Shown here: in pieces, positions 1 through 7,540 of the stretch
Layout of the letters: each line of letters opens with the position of its first letter
Numbering within the stretch: position 1 is the first letter of the stretch
Source: Acholeplasmataceae bacterium UBA6190
GTDB taxonomy: Bacteria > Bacillota_I > Bacilli_A > Acholeplasmatales > Acholeplasmataceae
Direction: 5' to 3'
NCBI GenBank assembly: GCA_002422045.1
Contig: DITG01000039.1
Coordinates: forward strand, 219 to 44,824
Length of the DNA: 44,606 nucleotides
The notes under the pieces: model-generated
The model's input: the letters and a program-made list of their open reading frames with translations, nothing else
Told to the model about the DNA's origin: nothing
The model's database searches: none
Position numbers and translations under genes: made by a program

Positions 1-722
1 GGATTTCCCAAGAATTTAGCGACAAAGAGGTTGTGTGGATTGGTGTATACTTTTTGAGGTACATCTTTTTGTTGCTCGACACCGAAGTTCATGACAACAA
101 TTTCATCAGAAATACTCATGGCTTCTTCTTGGTCATGTGTCACGAAAATGGTGGTGATTCCTGTTTCTTTTTGAATACGCTTGATTTCTTCTCTGGTTTG
201 GAGGCGAAGTCTCGCATCCAGGTTGGATAGCGGTTCATCCAAGAGCAGAACTCTCGGCTTTTTCACCAAAGCTCTTGCGATGGCAACGCGTTGTTGCTGT
301 CCACCAGACAGTTGTGCTGGCTTTTTATCCAGTTGATCTTCGATACCGACCAATTTTGCCATTTCGTTGACTCTTGCAACGGCTTCATTGTATTCGATCT
401 TCAGATTTTCAAGCGGAAACATGATATTCTGACGAACGGTCATGTGCGGATAGAGGGCATAGTTTTGGAAAACAAGACCAATACCTCTTTTGTCTGATGA
501 CAGTTTGGTGACATCGTCATCACCGAAGAATATTTTGCCATGAGTTGGCTTATGCAGACCCGCAATCATAAATAAAGTGGTCGTTTTGCCACATCCCGAT
601 GGTCCAAGTAATCCTACCAGTTTGCCTGATGGAATCACTAAATCCATATTGTCTACTGCTCTTGTTTCTCTCCCTGTCTTATCGACAAAGATCTTCGATA
701 AATGCTCTAGTCTGATCTCCAT
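1..722 (-). CDS. Sugar ABC transporter ATP-binding protein (MsmK/UgpC type), C-terminus cut off by window edge
   Basis: This is the cytoplasmic ATPase that would power a carbohydrate importer. I translated it by hand because the reading frame runs off the left edge. Walker A reads LGPSGCGKTTT, the ABC signature is LSGGQQQRVAIARAL and Walker B is VLLLDEPLSNLDARLRLQ. That last run, with a following switch His in VTHDQEEAMS, is typical of the MalK/MsmK/UgpC family (family knowledge). About 240 residues are present; the family is usually about 360, so the C-terminal regulatory beta-domain is missing from view. The start is ATG at 722, with AAGGAG about 12 bases upstream, a slightly long spacing. 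It is the first gene after a strong promoter and CRE-like site at 980-1033, which fits sugar-regulated expression. No permease or binding protein is visible, so the substrate is unknown. Confidence 0.93.
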   Translation of the reverse strand, partial: MEIRLEHLSKIFVDKTGRETRAVDNMDLVIPSGKLVGLLGPSGCGKTTTLFMIAGLHKPTHGKIFFGDDDVTKLSSDKRGIGLVFQNYALYPHMTVRQNIMFPLENLKIEYNEAVARVNEMAKLVGIEDQLDKKPAQLSGGQQQRVAIARALVKKPRVLLLDEPLSNLDARLRLQTREEIKRIQKETGITTIFVTHDQEEAMSISDEIVVMNFGVEQQKDVPQKVYTNPHNLFVAKFLGN

Positions 723-895
723 GTGATCTCGATACTCCTTATGTTTATTTACTTTTGCAAAAAAGAAAAGTACTGATGGTTATCCCAAAAGCACCTTATA
801 CGTCTTGTATCAAAAAAACGAATGACGTCGTTTCCGTTTGATTTGTTTGAATAGTATTGCAAATAATAGACATGACTACTCACCTCAACAACTGT

Positions 896-924
896 ATTAT
901 ATAATAATACGGTTTCAAATACAA
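896..924 (-). promoter_or_regulatory. Secondary candidate promoter of the sugar ABC ATPase
   Basis: On the minus strand there is a -35-like TTGTAT (919-924), a 17-base spacer and TATAAT (896-901). It lies inside the leader made from the stronger upstream promoter at 1005-1033. Either promoter could serve the ABC gene. Confidence 0.4.
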
Positions 925-979
925 CGGCATGAGGCAAGTAAAAGAGTTATTTTTACGCAATTTTTTCAAACTCTTCGCG

Positions 980-993
980 TGAAAGCGCTTTTA
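980..993 (-). promoter_or_regulatory. CRE-like operator overlapping the early transcribed region
   Basis: TGAAAGCGCTTTTA is nearly palindromic around GCGC and differs by one base from the catabolite-responsive element TGWAANCGNTNWCA. It sits 12-25 bases downstream of the -10 of the ABC-ATPase promoter, a position where CcpA-type or LacI-family repressors block initiation or elongation. The regulator itself is not in the window. Confidence 0.55.
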
Positions 994-1004
994 GGGGTAA
1001 TTAA

Positions 1005-1033
1005 ATTATAGTATGTTCAAAATCGTTTGTCAA
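1005..1033 (-). promoter_or_regulatory. Consensus sigma-A promoter of the sugar ABC ATPase
   Basis: On the minus strand: TTGACA (1028-1033), exactly 17 bases, then TATAAT (1005-1010). This is a perfect match to the housekeeping consensus. The predicted start near 998 gives a leader of about 275 nt before the ATG at 722. A CRE-like palindrome lies just downstream of the start, which suggests a strong promoter that must be repressed. Confidence 0.8.
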
Positions 1034-1067
1034 TCAAAGATGTTCATATTGATTAAAAGTCATCGTC

Positions 1068-1087
1068 AAAACACCTTAAGGTGTTTT
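1068..1087. repeat. Perfect 20-bp palindrome with nested inverted repeats
   Basis: AAAACACCTTAAGGTGTTTT is a perfect palindrome. It is enclosed in a wider inverted repeat, GTCAAAAC (1065-1072) against GTTTTGAC (1114-1121), and next to the smaller palindrome AAAACTGTTTT (1108-1118). It lies between the asnS terminator and the -35 of the sugar ABC promoter, so it is a candidate operator upstream of that promoter. No T-run follows on either strand, which argues against a terminator. Confidence 0.6.
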
Positions 1088-1153
1088 AAGACTTCTATTT
1101 TGTATCTAAAACTGTTTTGACATAACATAGTTATGGGCGATATGGCGATACTC

Positions 1154-1178
1154 AAGAAAAAAAGGCCAGATTGGCCTT
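1154..1178 (-). terminator. Rho-independent terminator of asnS
   Basis: On the minus strand AAGGCCA-ATC-TGGCCTT (1162-1178) is followed by a T-run down to about 1154. It begins directly after the asnS stop codon. Confidence 0.9.
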
Positions 1179-2570
1179 TTAAAACTCGCAGTTTTTAGGT
1201 GTTCTTGGGAATGGCAAAACGTCTCTGATGTTTTCGACGCCTGTCAAATACATGATAAGTCTTTCAAATCCCATGCCGAACCCTGAGTGGACACATCCGC
1301 CATACTTTCTTAAATCAATATACCACTCTAATCCTTCTTGGGGGACGTGCATATCTTTCATCCGTTTGAGTAAATAGTCTAGTCTTTCTTCTCTTTGAGA
1401 TCCTCCAACCAATTCACCAGAACCTGGAACAAGTAAATCCATCGCTGCAACCGTCTGTTCGTCATCATTTAATCTCATATAAAACGCTTTGATATCTTTA
1501 GGCCAGTTTGTGACAAACACGGGTGATTGGAAATAACGTTCTGTGAGAAATTTCTCATGTTCTGTATTGATATCTTGCCCGTGTTGGGGCGTATTCTCGA
1601 ATTTGACACCACTCTTGAGCAAGATGTCAATCGCTTCTTTGTGTGTAACTCTTGCAAAAGGTTGGTTCAGTACTTTGAGTAATCTGTCTGTGAGTCCTTT
1701 TTCAACAAATTGGTCAAAGAAGACCATTTCTTCAGGTAGTTTTTCAAAAACATACTTGATGATGAACTTCACCATGTCTTCAACGGTCTGCATATTCTTT
1801 TCAAGATCTGCAAACGCCATTTCAGGTTCAATCATCCAGAATTCCGATGCGTGTCTCAATGTATTGGAGTTTTCAGCTCTGAATGTCGGTCCGAAGGTAT
1901 ACACATTTTTGAATGCCAATGCATAGGCTTCAGCTTCTAATTGACCGGTAACCGTCAGATTTGTCCGCTTTCCAAAGAAATCTTTCTTGAAATCAATGGT
2001 TTTATCCTCATTGAGGGGCATCTTATCCAGAGGTAGTGTCGTGACCGCAAACATTTGTCCGGCACCTTCTCCGTCATTGGCTGTGATGATTGGGGTATGC
2101 GTATAAATGAAGCCTCTCTGTTGAAAGAATTCATGGACTGCCATCGCAGCAACGCTTCTCATTCTGAACACTGCATGGAACAGGTTGGTTCTGGCGCGTA
2201 GATGTGCAACCTCACGCAAAAACTCTCTCGTGTGTCTTTTCGGTTGGATCGGATAATCTTCATCTGAATCTCCTAGCAAGACAATCGAATGTGCTTTCAC
2301 TTCGAAGGGTTGTTTAGCTTCTGGTGTCAGAATCAATTCGCCTTTGATTTCGATTGAACTGCCGACTCTGATTTTTTGAACATCCTTGAAATTGGATAGT
2401 TTGGATTCTTCATACACCACTTGAAGTGTCTCAAAAAACGTTCCGTCATGGAAGTTGATGAACCCAAATTCTTTCTGGGCACGATTGTTTCTGACCCATC
2501 CATACAAGACAATTTCTTGTCCGAGTTGGTCATCTGTTGCTCTGTAAATTTGTTTGACTGTCGTTTCCAT
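1179..2570 (-). CDS. asnS: Asparaginyl-tRNA synthetase
   Basis: Charges tRNA-Asn with asparagine in the cytoplasm. The 463-residue product is of normal length. An N-terminal OB-fold anticodon-binding domain (residues about 5-110, with LYGWVRNNRAQKEFGFI) is followed by a class II core. The core includes the motif 2-like TFRAENSNTLRHASEFWMIE and the C-terminal motif 3 GFGMGFERLIMYLTG. HASEFWMIEPEM rather than an AspRS signature identifies it as AsnRS (family knowledge). I start at ATG 2570, six bases after AGAAGG; an upstream in-frame TTG at 2603 and an ATG at 2576 fit the ribosome site less well. Regulation is by the T-box leader just upstream, whose specifier codon is AAC (Asn), independent support for the assignment. 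Confidence 0.97.
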   Translation of the reverse strand: METTVKQIYRATDDQLGQEIVLYGWVRNNRAQKEFGFINFHDGTFFETLQVVYEESKLSNFKDVQKIRVGSSIEIKGELILTPEAKQPFEVKAHSIVLLGDSDEDYPIQPKRHTREFLREVAHLRARTNLFHAVFRMRSVAAMAVHEFFQQRGFIYTHTPIITANDGEGAGQMFAVTTLPLDKMPLNEDKTIDFKKDFFGKRTNLTVTGQLEAEAYALAFKNVYTFGPTFRAENSNTLRHASEFWMIEPEMAFADLEKNMQTVEDMVKFIIKYVFEKLPEEMVFFDQFVEKGLTDRLLKVLNQPFARVTHKEAIDILLKSGVKFENTPQHGQDINTEHEKFLTERYFQSPVFVTNWPKDIKAFYMRLNDDEQTVAAMDLLVPGSGELVGGSQREERLDYLLKRMKDMHVPQEGLEWYIDLRKYGGCVHSGFGMGFERLIMYLTGVENIRDVLPFPRTPKNCEF

Positions 2571-2604
2571 AGTCATCCTTCTTTCTAGGCTTAATGAAGC
2601 CAAT

Positions 2605-2850
2605 ATTTTAAAAAAATAAAACGCCCAAAGATTGCTCTAAGGACGTTGATTTAACGCGGTACCACCTTAGTTCTAGAATGAATTCTAGCCCCTTGAAAAC
2701 TCTTAACGCGAGCAACGGACAGATCTACTTTCCCATAGGATTTCTGCTGTCTCTCAGAGTGTTACTTGAAGATCATGTATGACCGGGCTTTCACCATCCC
2801 CGGCTCGCTTGTCATAGTGATGACATTCAGTGTGTCTCTTCATCGATTTC
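2605..2850 (-). promoter_or_regulatory. T-box leader of asnS, asparagine specifier
   Basis: The minus strand carries the conserved T-box core AAGGTGGTACCGCGTT at 2653-2668. The preceding CTAAGG can pair with CCTTAG (2639-2644) as antiterminator. The competing terminator pairs AACGTCC with GGGCGTT (2620-2647), then has a T-rich run to 2605. In Stem I the codon AAC lies at 2763-2761, just before ACTCTGAG. This matches the position of the Ser codon TCC in the serS leader of this window. By known T-box logic, uncharged tRNA-Asn binding would allow read-through into asnS. Confidence 0.92.
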
Positions 2851-2856
2851 TCATTC

Positions 2857-2885
2857 ATTATATACTGATTGTGTGTGATTGTCAA
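2857..2885 (-). promoter_or_regulatory. Consensus promoter of the asnS T-box transcript
   Basis: On the minus strand TTGACA (2880-2885), 17 bases, TATAAT (2857-2862): a perfect sigma-A consensus. Its -35 ends right at the rmuC stop codon (2886). Confidence 0.85.
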
Positions 2886-4043
2886 TCAATCTTGATCTTC
2901 AGACATCTCGATTTCATCCATATCCTCTGTTTCAATCATATCGAATTTCGCTTCTGAAATGTGTTGGAACTTATTGGAAATTTTCGAGGATGTGACAGCA
3001 ACCGCTTCAGCGTTCTTCGAGACGCTTTCGATGGACTTCTTGAGTTTATCCCAGCGATCGGTATACCGTCTGAATTCATCGCCTAGTTTCCGCAACTCAT
3101 CGACAATGACTGCAGCTTGCTTGTCACGTTCTAAGTTTTTGACAACCATCTGGATGAGCGATAGTGTCGAGATTAATGTGGTTGGAGAGACAATATAAAC
3201 CTTGCTTTTTTGAGAAAAGTCTACCAAATCTTCATGATGTGCGGTGATTTCTGCGAATATTGCTTCGGCAGGGACAAACATGAATGCTTGGTCTCCGGTG
3301 ACGTTTTCAATGATGTATTTCGTCTTGATGTCAGTGATATGTTTTTTAACGTCATTTTTGAAGTCTTTTTCAGCTTGTTTTCGGTCGGCGTCACCCAATT
3401 CTTTATTTACCATACGCTTGTAGTTATCCAATGGGAATTTGGAGTCTACGGCAACCATACCAATCGGTTCAGGAGCATAAATGATGGCATCGGCAATGTA
3501 CCCGTTAGGCATCGTTTTCTGCTTCTCATAGAGTGCTTTGTTATCCCCCATGATGGCGGAAAGCAGTGCATAGAGTTGAACTTCACCGTAAATACCTCTG
3601 GTTTTTTTATCTGTTAGTAAATCATTCAGTGAAATGACTTCAGTGGATAGCGCATCGATTTTCTTTTGTGCCTCATCAATTTTTGCCAGTCTTTCGACGA
3701 CATCACGGAAAGTGACGTTGGTCTGATTGAATCCTTCACCTAATTTTTGATCGACTCTGGTGTTGATATCCTTGAACTTTTGATCAATGAAGAGTAACAT
3801 GTTGTCCTTGAACAGGTTGAGATCACTTGCACTGGTTTTATTCGCTTCGCCGAACAGTTTGGACATTTCAAACTTGAGTTCACCATATTCCTTCTGAAAA
3901 TACAACTTAAGTTCATTTTCCATCGCTTGATAGTCTTCAGTTGTGTCATTTTCAGGGTTTTGGCCTTTCTTGATGAGCATGAGTCCATATACCAATAACA
4001 GAATCAAGATCACAAGCAATCCAATCATCACGTAGTCTAGCAT
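2886..4043 (-). CDS. rmuC: RmuC-family protein (DNA recombination RmuC-like)
   Basis: Family members have a nuclease-like fold and limit inversions between short inverted repeats in E. coli (family knowledge); the biochemical activity is not settled. The 385 residues comprise one N-terminal membrane segment (residues about 4-24), a long charged coiled-coil-prone stretch (about 45-140) and the conserved core. The core includes GIYGEVQLYALL, AVDSKFPLDNYKRM, MFVPAEAIFAEI and KVYIVSPTTLISTL, with an acidic tail. Start ATG 4043 has AGGAGG about 5 bases upstream. It follows the YiiX-like gene by 9 bases, so the two are probably co-transcribed. Confidence 0.92.
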   Translation of the reverse strand: MLDYVMIGLLVILILLLVYGLMLIKKGQNPENDTTEDYQAMENELKLYFQKEYGELKFEMSKLFGEANKTSASDLNLFKDNMLLFIDQKFKDINTRVDQKLGEGFNQTNVTFRDVVERLAKIDEAQKKIDALSTEVISLNDLLTDKKTRGIYGEVQLYALLSAIMGDNKALYEKQKTMPNGYIADAIIYAPEPIGMVAVDSKFPLDNYKRMVNKELGDADRKQAEKDFKNDVKKHITDIKTKYIIENVTGDQAFMFVPAEAIFAEITAHHEDLVDFSQKSKVYIVSPTTLISTLSLIQMVVKNLERDKQAAVIVDELRKLGDEFRRYTDRWDKLKKSIESVSKNAEAVAVTSSKISNKFQHISEAKFDMIETEDMDEIEMSEDQD

Positions 4044-4052
4044 AGTTTCCTC

Positions 4053-4991
4053 CTATAGATCTTCAAGATAGTAGATATGAAATACGTCGTCGATGACTTC
4101 GACATAAACCGTCATGTAGGTGTCTTTGGATAAGATGATGTCGTTGATCGTGGTAATGAAACGGTCATCATTCAGTGCTCTTGAATAATTTCTTTGGCGT
4201 TCAGGTTCGACAAGTGCTGCTTGGTAAGCTCTCGATACCAAATCCGTACAGCCAAATTTATATTGTGTATTAAAGAAGTAGGTGAAATTATACAAGGCTT
4301 TGTCAACTTTGTCATCGGCGTAGGCAACAGCGGTATCGATTTGCTCAGAGGTCACATGTCTGGCACGCAAGACGATAAACTTTTTACGGTAATAAGTGCC
4401 ATACGTTTCAAAAGAGGGGTCGTCTGAGGTTCTGAAATTCGAATTCATCCAATAATTGGTTGCAGAGCGGGCTACCGTCACACTAAAGTCGTGAGGTTCA
4501 TTCCCTGGGTGTCTGATGATATCCCAGACAGATTCATCTTCATCAGGAAAACCTGTAGCCTCTATGAAGCGACTGTTTCCGTTGTGGATGGCAGCATGTC
4601 CTCCAAAATAGAGTGATCCGACCTGATGGATGACAGGGATATAAGGAAAGGGAGTCTCCTGAGTGACAAACACGTCGCCTTTTTGACCTAGTAATCGTCT
4701 GGTACCATCTGTAAATACCGAACGTGTGTCAGCGAGTTCATATGATGTTTCACGTGAAACTTTATAATATCTTCTGGTTTGGAAAACGCCAGCTGCATAC
4801 GTGATTTCTTCCTCATATTCGAAGACGGCACGAGACTTGAAATCTTTGACCTCTTGATTCACCAAAATATTCTCAGTGACGGCCACACCTATAGAGTAAA
4901 GCAGGCTGAAAACGATCAACAGCAGCAATATGTTCAGTGATTTCTTGATTATTTTGAAAATCTTGATTTTTTTCTTCATCTTATTCACCAT
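4053..4991 (-). CDS. Membrane-anchored papain-like NlpC/P60-superfamily enzyme (YiiX/YebB type)
   Basis: There is a basic N-terminus, then one membrane segment at about residues 17-38, then a domain facing outwards. LGQKGDVFVTQ, GGHAAIH (His132 from this start), a downstream FIEATG and FGCTDLVSRAY (Cys248) occur in the order of permuted papain-fold proteins: GD, then GH, then EA, then CS/CT-D-LV. His132 and Cys248 are the likely catalytic pair (inference). Known relatives include peptidases, amidases and acyl-hydrolases, so the substrate cannot be named. I place the start at ATG 4991; ATG 4979 (preceded by a weak GGTG) is an equal alternative, and a TTG at 4994 is possible. It is transcribed from an extended -10 promoter at 5015-5023 and is followed closely by rmuC. 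Confidence 0.7.
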   Translation of the reverse strand: MVNKMKKKIKIFKIIKKSLNILLLLIVFSLLYSIGVAVTENILVNQEVKDFKSRAVFEYEEEITYAAGVFQTRRYYKVSRETSYELADTRSVFTDGTRRLLGQKGDVFVTQETPFPYIPVIHQVGSLYFGGHAAIHNGNSRFIEATGFPDEDESVWDIIRHPGNEPHDFSVTVARSATNYWMNSNFRTSDDPSFETYGTYYRKKFIVLRARHVTSEQIDTAVAYADDKVDKALYNFTYFFNTQYKFGCTDLVSRAYQAALVEPERQRNYSRALNDDRFITTINDIILSKDTYMTVYVEVIDDVFHIYYLEDL

Positions 4992-5014
4992 CAATTGAAT
5001 TCAATCGTGTCTAT

Positions 5015-5023
5015 ATTATATCA
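5015..5023 (-). promoter_or_regulatory. Extended -10 promoter of the YiiX-like gene and rmuC
   Basis: The minus strand reads TGATATAAT: TATAAT at 5015-5020 with TG one base upstream. No good -35 is seen. It lies about 25-35 bases before the start codon and downstream of the jag terminator. Confidence 0.6.
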
Positions 5024-5055
5024 CTTTATTGCATAACCTCGGTAGTGCTCCGAAA

Positions 5056-5082
5056 GAAAAAAAGTAGTCAAATTTGACTACC
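5056..5082 (-). terminator. Terminator of the rpmH-rnpA-yidC-jag cluster
   Basis: On the minus strand GTAGTCA-AAT-TTGACTAC (5064-5081) is followed by a seven- to eight-base T-run. It overlaps the last codons of jag. Confidence 0.88.
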
Positions 5083-5698
5083 TTTTAGGTTTGATGACCA
5101 ATGCTCTTTCTTCGCCTTCACCTTCGGATTCGGTAATGACATCGCGCCATTCGGATAATTTCGTATGAATAATCCGTCTGTCAAACGCGTTCATCGGATC
5201 CAATTTGACTGCAATTCTCGTCTGTGCGACTTCCTTAGCGGTCTTGGTTGCAAGGATTTCAAGTTGTTTTCTTCTGTTTTCGTGATAGTTGCCAATGTCA
5301 AGAGACACCAACACATGATCTTCAACATAGAGATTCAAATAGTTTCTGAGTAAGAATTGCAGTGCCAGTAAGGTTCTACCTTCTCTACCAATCAAAAGTG
5401 CGTTTTCATCACTTTCAACATGGAAGTGGATTTCAGCGCCTTCTGAAAGTGTTCTGACTTCCATTCTGGTTTTGATTTCCATGGTCTTTAAAATGTTCTC
5501 AAGGTAGATTTTGCCTTCGACTGCAAGATTGACGTTCGGTGTCGCCTCATAAGTGGTCGACGTGCTGAACCCCAACAAACTCTTCTTTTCCTTTAAAACA
5601 GTGAGTTTAATCTTATCAATCTGAATTTTTAACAATTCAACGGCTTGTTTTTCAGCATCTTGTAGTGTTTTAGCTTCAATTTCGATTCTCTTTAACAT
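5078..5698 (-). CDS. jag: Jag/KhpB (EloR) RNA-binding protein
   Basis: A cytoplasmic RNA-binding protein that in Gram-positives works with KhpA on cell elongation and division transcripts (family knowledge). All three family domains are present in 206 residues. They are the N-terminal Jag_N (about 1-50, ending SLLGF), a KH domain with ALLIGREGRTLLALQFLL (about 95-125), and a C-terminal R3H domain with NYHENRRKQLE and later DRRIIHTKLSEW and SEGEGEERALVI. The start is ATG 5698, six bases after GGGGTGA, which itself overlaps the yidC stop; a TTG at 5704 is too close to that site. It is coupled to yidC, the usual neighbour. Confidence 0.95.
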   Translation of the reverse strand: MLKRIEIEAKTLQDAEKQAVELLKIQIDKIKLTVLKEKKSLLGFSTSTTYEATPNVNLAVEGKIYLENILKTMEIKTRMEVRTLSEGAEIHFHVESDENALLIGREGRTLLALQFLLRNYLNLYVEDHVLVSLDIGNYHENRRKQLEILATKTAKEVAQTRIAVKLDPMNAFDRRIIHTKLSEWRDVITESEGEGEERALVIKPKR

Positions 5699-5704
5699 AT
5701 GCAA

Positions 5705-7108
5705 TCACCCCATCAATTGTTTCTGTTTCAGTTGTTCGTGCTTTTTCTCGTTAAGTTTTCTGTTCAATAATGTTTGTCCGAGCGAGTAAATGTTACCAAA
5801 GATCCAGTAGAGTGCGAGTGCATTGCTCTGGTAAGATGCAAATGCCATCATGATGACCATGAAATAACTGACAAATTTCATTGTCTTTTCTGTTTGCTCA
5901 GCTTGAGGATTGGGAACATGTTTGGCGGTATTCTTCGCATATGCGGGTTTTTTCATTGAAATGTATTGAAGTAAATACATCGTGCCCCCTACCAATGCTG
6001 CCAGTGTCATCCCGATGATGCCGTCTTGTTGATTGGCAAGGTTGATACCGAAGAAGTTGGTATTGGTGATGGAGTTGGCGTACATGCCGCCTTCCAATGT
6101 CACACGTCTGACAACACCATACATCGCAATGAAGATGGGCATCTGTAGGAATGGCATGAGACATCCGAAGATGTTAATACCATGTTTCTTGTAGATTTGC
6201 ATCATTTCCATCTGCATCTGTTGTTGAGATTGTGGATCTTTTCTTGTTGCATATTTGGCCTGAAGACGCGCCATGTCAGGTTGTGCGACGTTCATTTTGA
6301 TAGACATGTCGTTGCTCTTTGCGTAAATCGGCCATGCGAGTGTACGGACAACGATGGTGGTGAATAAAATACCCAAAGCGAATGAGTTGCCCATGATGCT
6401 TGCGAAGAAGTTCATCAGGAATGCAACCGGAATGACTAAGATATAGTCAAAGAATGTCGCATCTGCTGTTGAAATTGGTTTTTCGCCACCAGCGACATAG
6501 ACTGTGATGTCAATGGGCGCAAATCCTGGGTAATCAAAAGTGATGGTGAATGTTTCTTCGTTACGGTATCCATCATCTCCGACTGGATTATAGTCATTAT
6601 CTGAGAAGAATTGTGGATAGGTAGCGCCGTTTCTGATCAGGATGTCTCCGTCTCTTTCAACGATATACGCTGTGATGCCCGCTGGATCAAACGATTCTCC
6701 TCTTTGGAAAAGCACTGAATCCTTTTCAAATCTGAAAGTGACCATGACGATATCATTCGGATCGCCGACCAAAACTTCAGGTTTGACATAGATCTGGAAA
6801 GATGTTGTGATATTATCGACTGCAAATGTGTAGGTTCTGACACCGTTGGCATCGGTCGATACGATTGAAGGCAGTGATCCTTCATATTCAACGAGACTAC
6901 CTACGCCTGCTTTGGAAATTGTCCAGTAAGACAGACCGTCTGCGCCTTTGAATAGGATGTTATTGGCTTCTGTATGTTCAAAAACAAGTTTTTCGCCGAT
7001 GGGATTATTCACAACGACGAGTGCCGTTGGATCTTCTTTAGATCCGCAGGCCGCCAGGCTGAAGACAAGCAACAGCATCATGACGATAAAAATCAGTTTC
7101 TTACCCAT
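5705..7108 (-). CDS. yidC: Membrane protein insertase YidC, lipoprotein with extra N-terminal outer domain
   Basis: Inserts membrane proteins with or without Sec. The first 21 residues are a lipoprotein signal ending LAAC (Cys21). Residues about 22-210 form a predicted extracytoplasmic, beta-rich region before the five-helix insertase core (about 215-460). The core keeps the groove arginine (Arg255 in TTIVVRTLAWP), a MQMEMMQIYKKHGIN coiled segment and CLMPFLQMPIFIAMYGV. Gram-positive YidC proteins usually have only a short segment between the lipid anchor and the first helix and total about 260-300 residues; this one is 467. The segment around residues 120-205 (FRFEKDSVLFQRGESFD... to ITVYV) resembles bacterial Ig-like folds (inference). 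It overlaps rnpA by 8 bases and feeds into jag. Confidence 0.95.
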   Translation of the reverse strand: MGKKLIFIVMMLLLVFSLAACGSKEDPTALVVVNNPIGEKLVFEHTEANNILFKGADGLSYWTISKAGVGSLVEYEGSLPSIVSTDANGVRTYTFAVDNITTSFQIYVKPEVLVGDPNDIVMVTFRFEKDSVLFQRGESFDPAGITAYIVERDGDILIRNGATYPQFFSDNDYNPVGDDGYRNEETFTITFDYPGFAPIDITVYVAGGEKPISTADATFFDYILVIPVAFLMNFFASIMGNSFALGILFTTIVVRTLAWPIYAKSNDMSIKMNVAQPDMARLQAKYATRKDPQSQQQMQMEMMQIYKKHGINIFGCLMPFLQMPIFIAMYGVVRRVTLEGGMYANSITNTNFFGINLANQQDGIIGMTLAALVGGTMYLLQYISMKKPAYAKNTAKHVPNPQAEQTEKTMKFVSYFMVIMMAFASYQSNALALYWIFGNIYSLGQTLLNRKLNEKKHEQLKQKQLMG

Positions 7109-7451
7109 TGATTTTCTCCGTTAGTTTTGATTTTTGGATGAGAAGGGTTAATTTACTCTTCATCTCCTGATACGACAAATCCCGCACGGAGGGCTTGACA
7201 ACGATGATGAACAATTTATTTTTAATAAATTGATCTTTAAATTCCTCGACAATCATACGGACTCTGCGTTTCGCAAGATTGCGAAAAACCGCATTGCCGT
7301 ATTTCTTTCCGATCGAGATGGCGAATCTCACGTTTGTCCCCTGCGGGTCGTCTGATTGATAGACTGCAAAACAACTGTCACCCTTGACTTTTTTTAGCTT
7401 AAAGATCGCATCGATTTCGCTATTCTTCTTTATGCGATATCTTTTATCCAT
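7101..7451 (-). CDS. rnpA: Ribonuclease P protein component
   Basis: Protein cofactor that helps the RNase P RNA bind pre-tRNA leaders. The 116-residue length is typical. The RNR-type signature appears as KKYGNAVFRNLAKRRVRMIV, where most relatives have RNRVKRRIRE; the basic core is kept. ATG 7451 is preceded by AGGA at seven bases. That ribosome site comes directly after the T-run of a strong hairpin (7463-7517), so rnpA depends on read-through from rpmH or on an unseen promoter. Its end overlaps yidC by 8 bases, implying coupled translation. Confidence 0.96.
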   Translation of the reverse strand: MDKRYRIKKNSEIDAIFKLKKVKGDSCFAVYQSDDPQGTNVRFAISIGKKYGNAVFRNLAKRRVRMIVEEFKDQFIKNKLFIIVVKPSVRDLSYQEMKSKLTLLIQKSKLTEKING

Positions 7452-7462
7452 AGATTTGTCCT

Positions 7463-7517
7463 AAAAAAAATGGATTACTCAACAATAACATGTGTCATTA
7501 TTTTAACCGAGTAATCC
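7463..7517 (-). terminator. Terminator/attenuator between rpmH and rnpA
   Basis: On the minus strand GGATTACTC (7509-7517) pairs perfectly with GAGTAATCC (7472-7480), with an inner AATAA/TTATT stem. Eight T follow (7463-7470). The rnpA ribosome-binding site begins immediately after. It probably makes rpmH mRNA much more abundant than rnpA-yidC-jag mRNA. Confidence 0.82.
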
Positions 7518-7540
7518 GAGTGTTTTAAAATAATATTCAA

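Noticed and set aside
749..937. 62-codon open frame (minus) in the leader of the sugar ABC gene
   Set aside because: No ribosome-binding site, low-complexity AT-rich composition and overlap with a promoter; more likely untranslated leader.
2766..2957. 63-codon open frame (plus) across the asnS T-box
   Set aside because: It runs antisense through conserved T-box stems and the asnS promoter and has no ribosome site.
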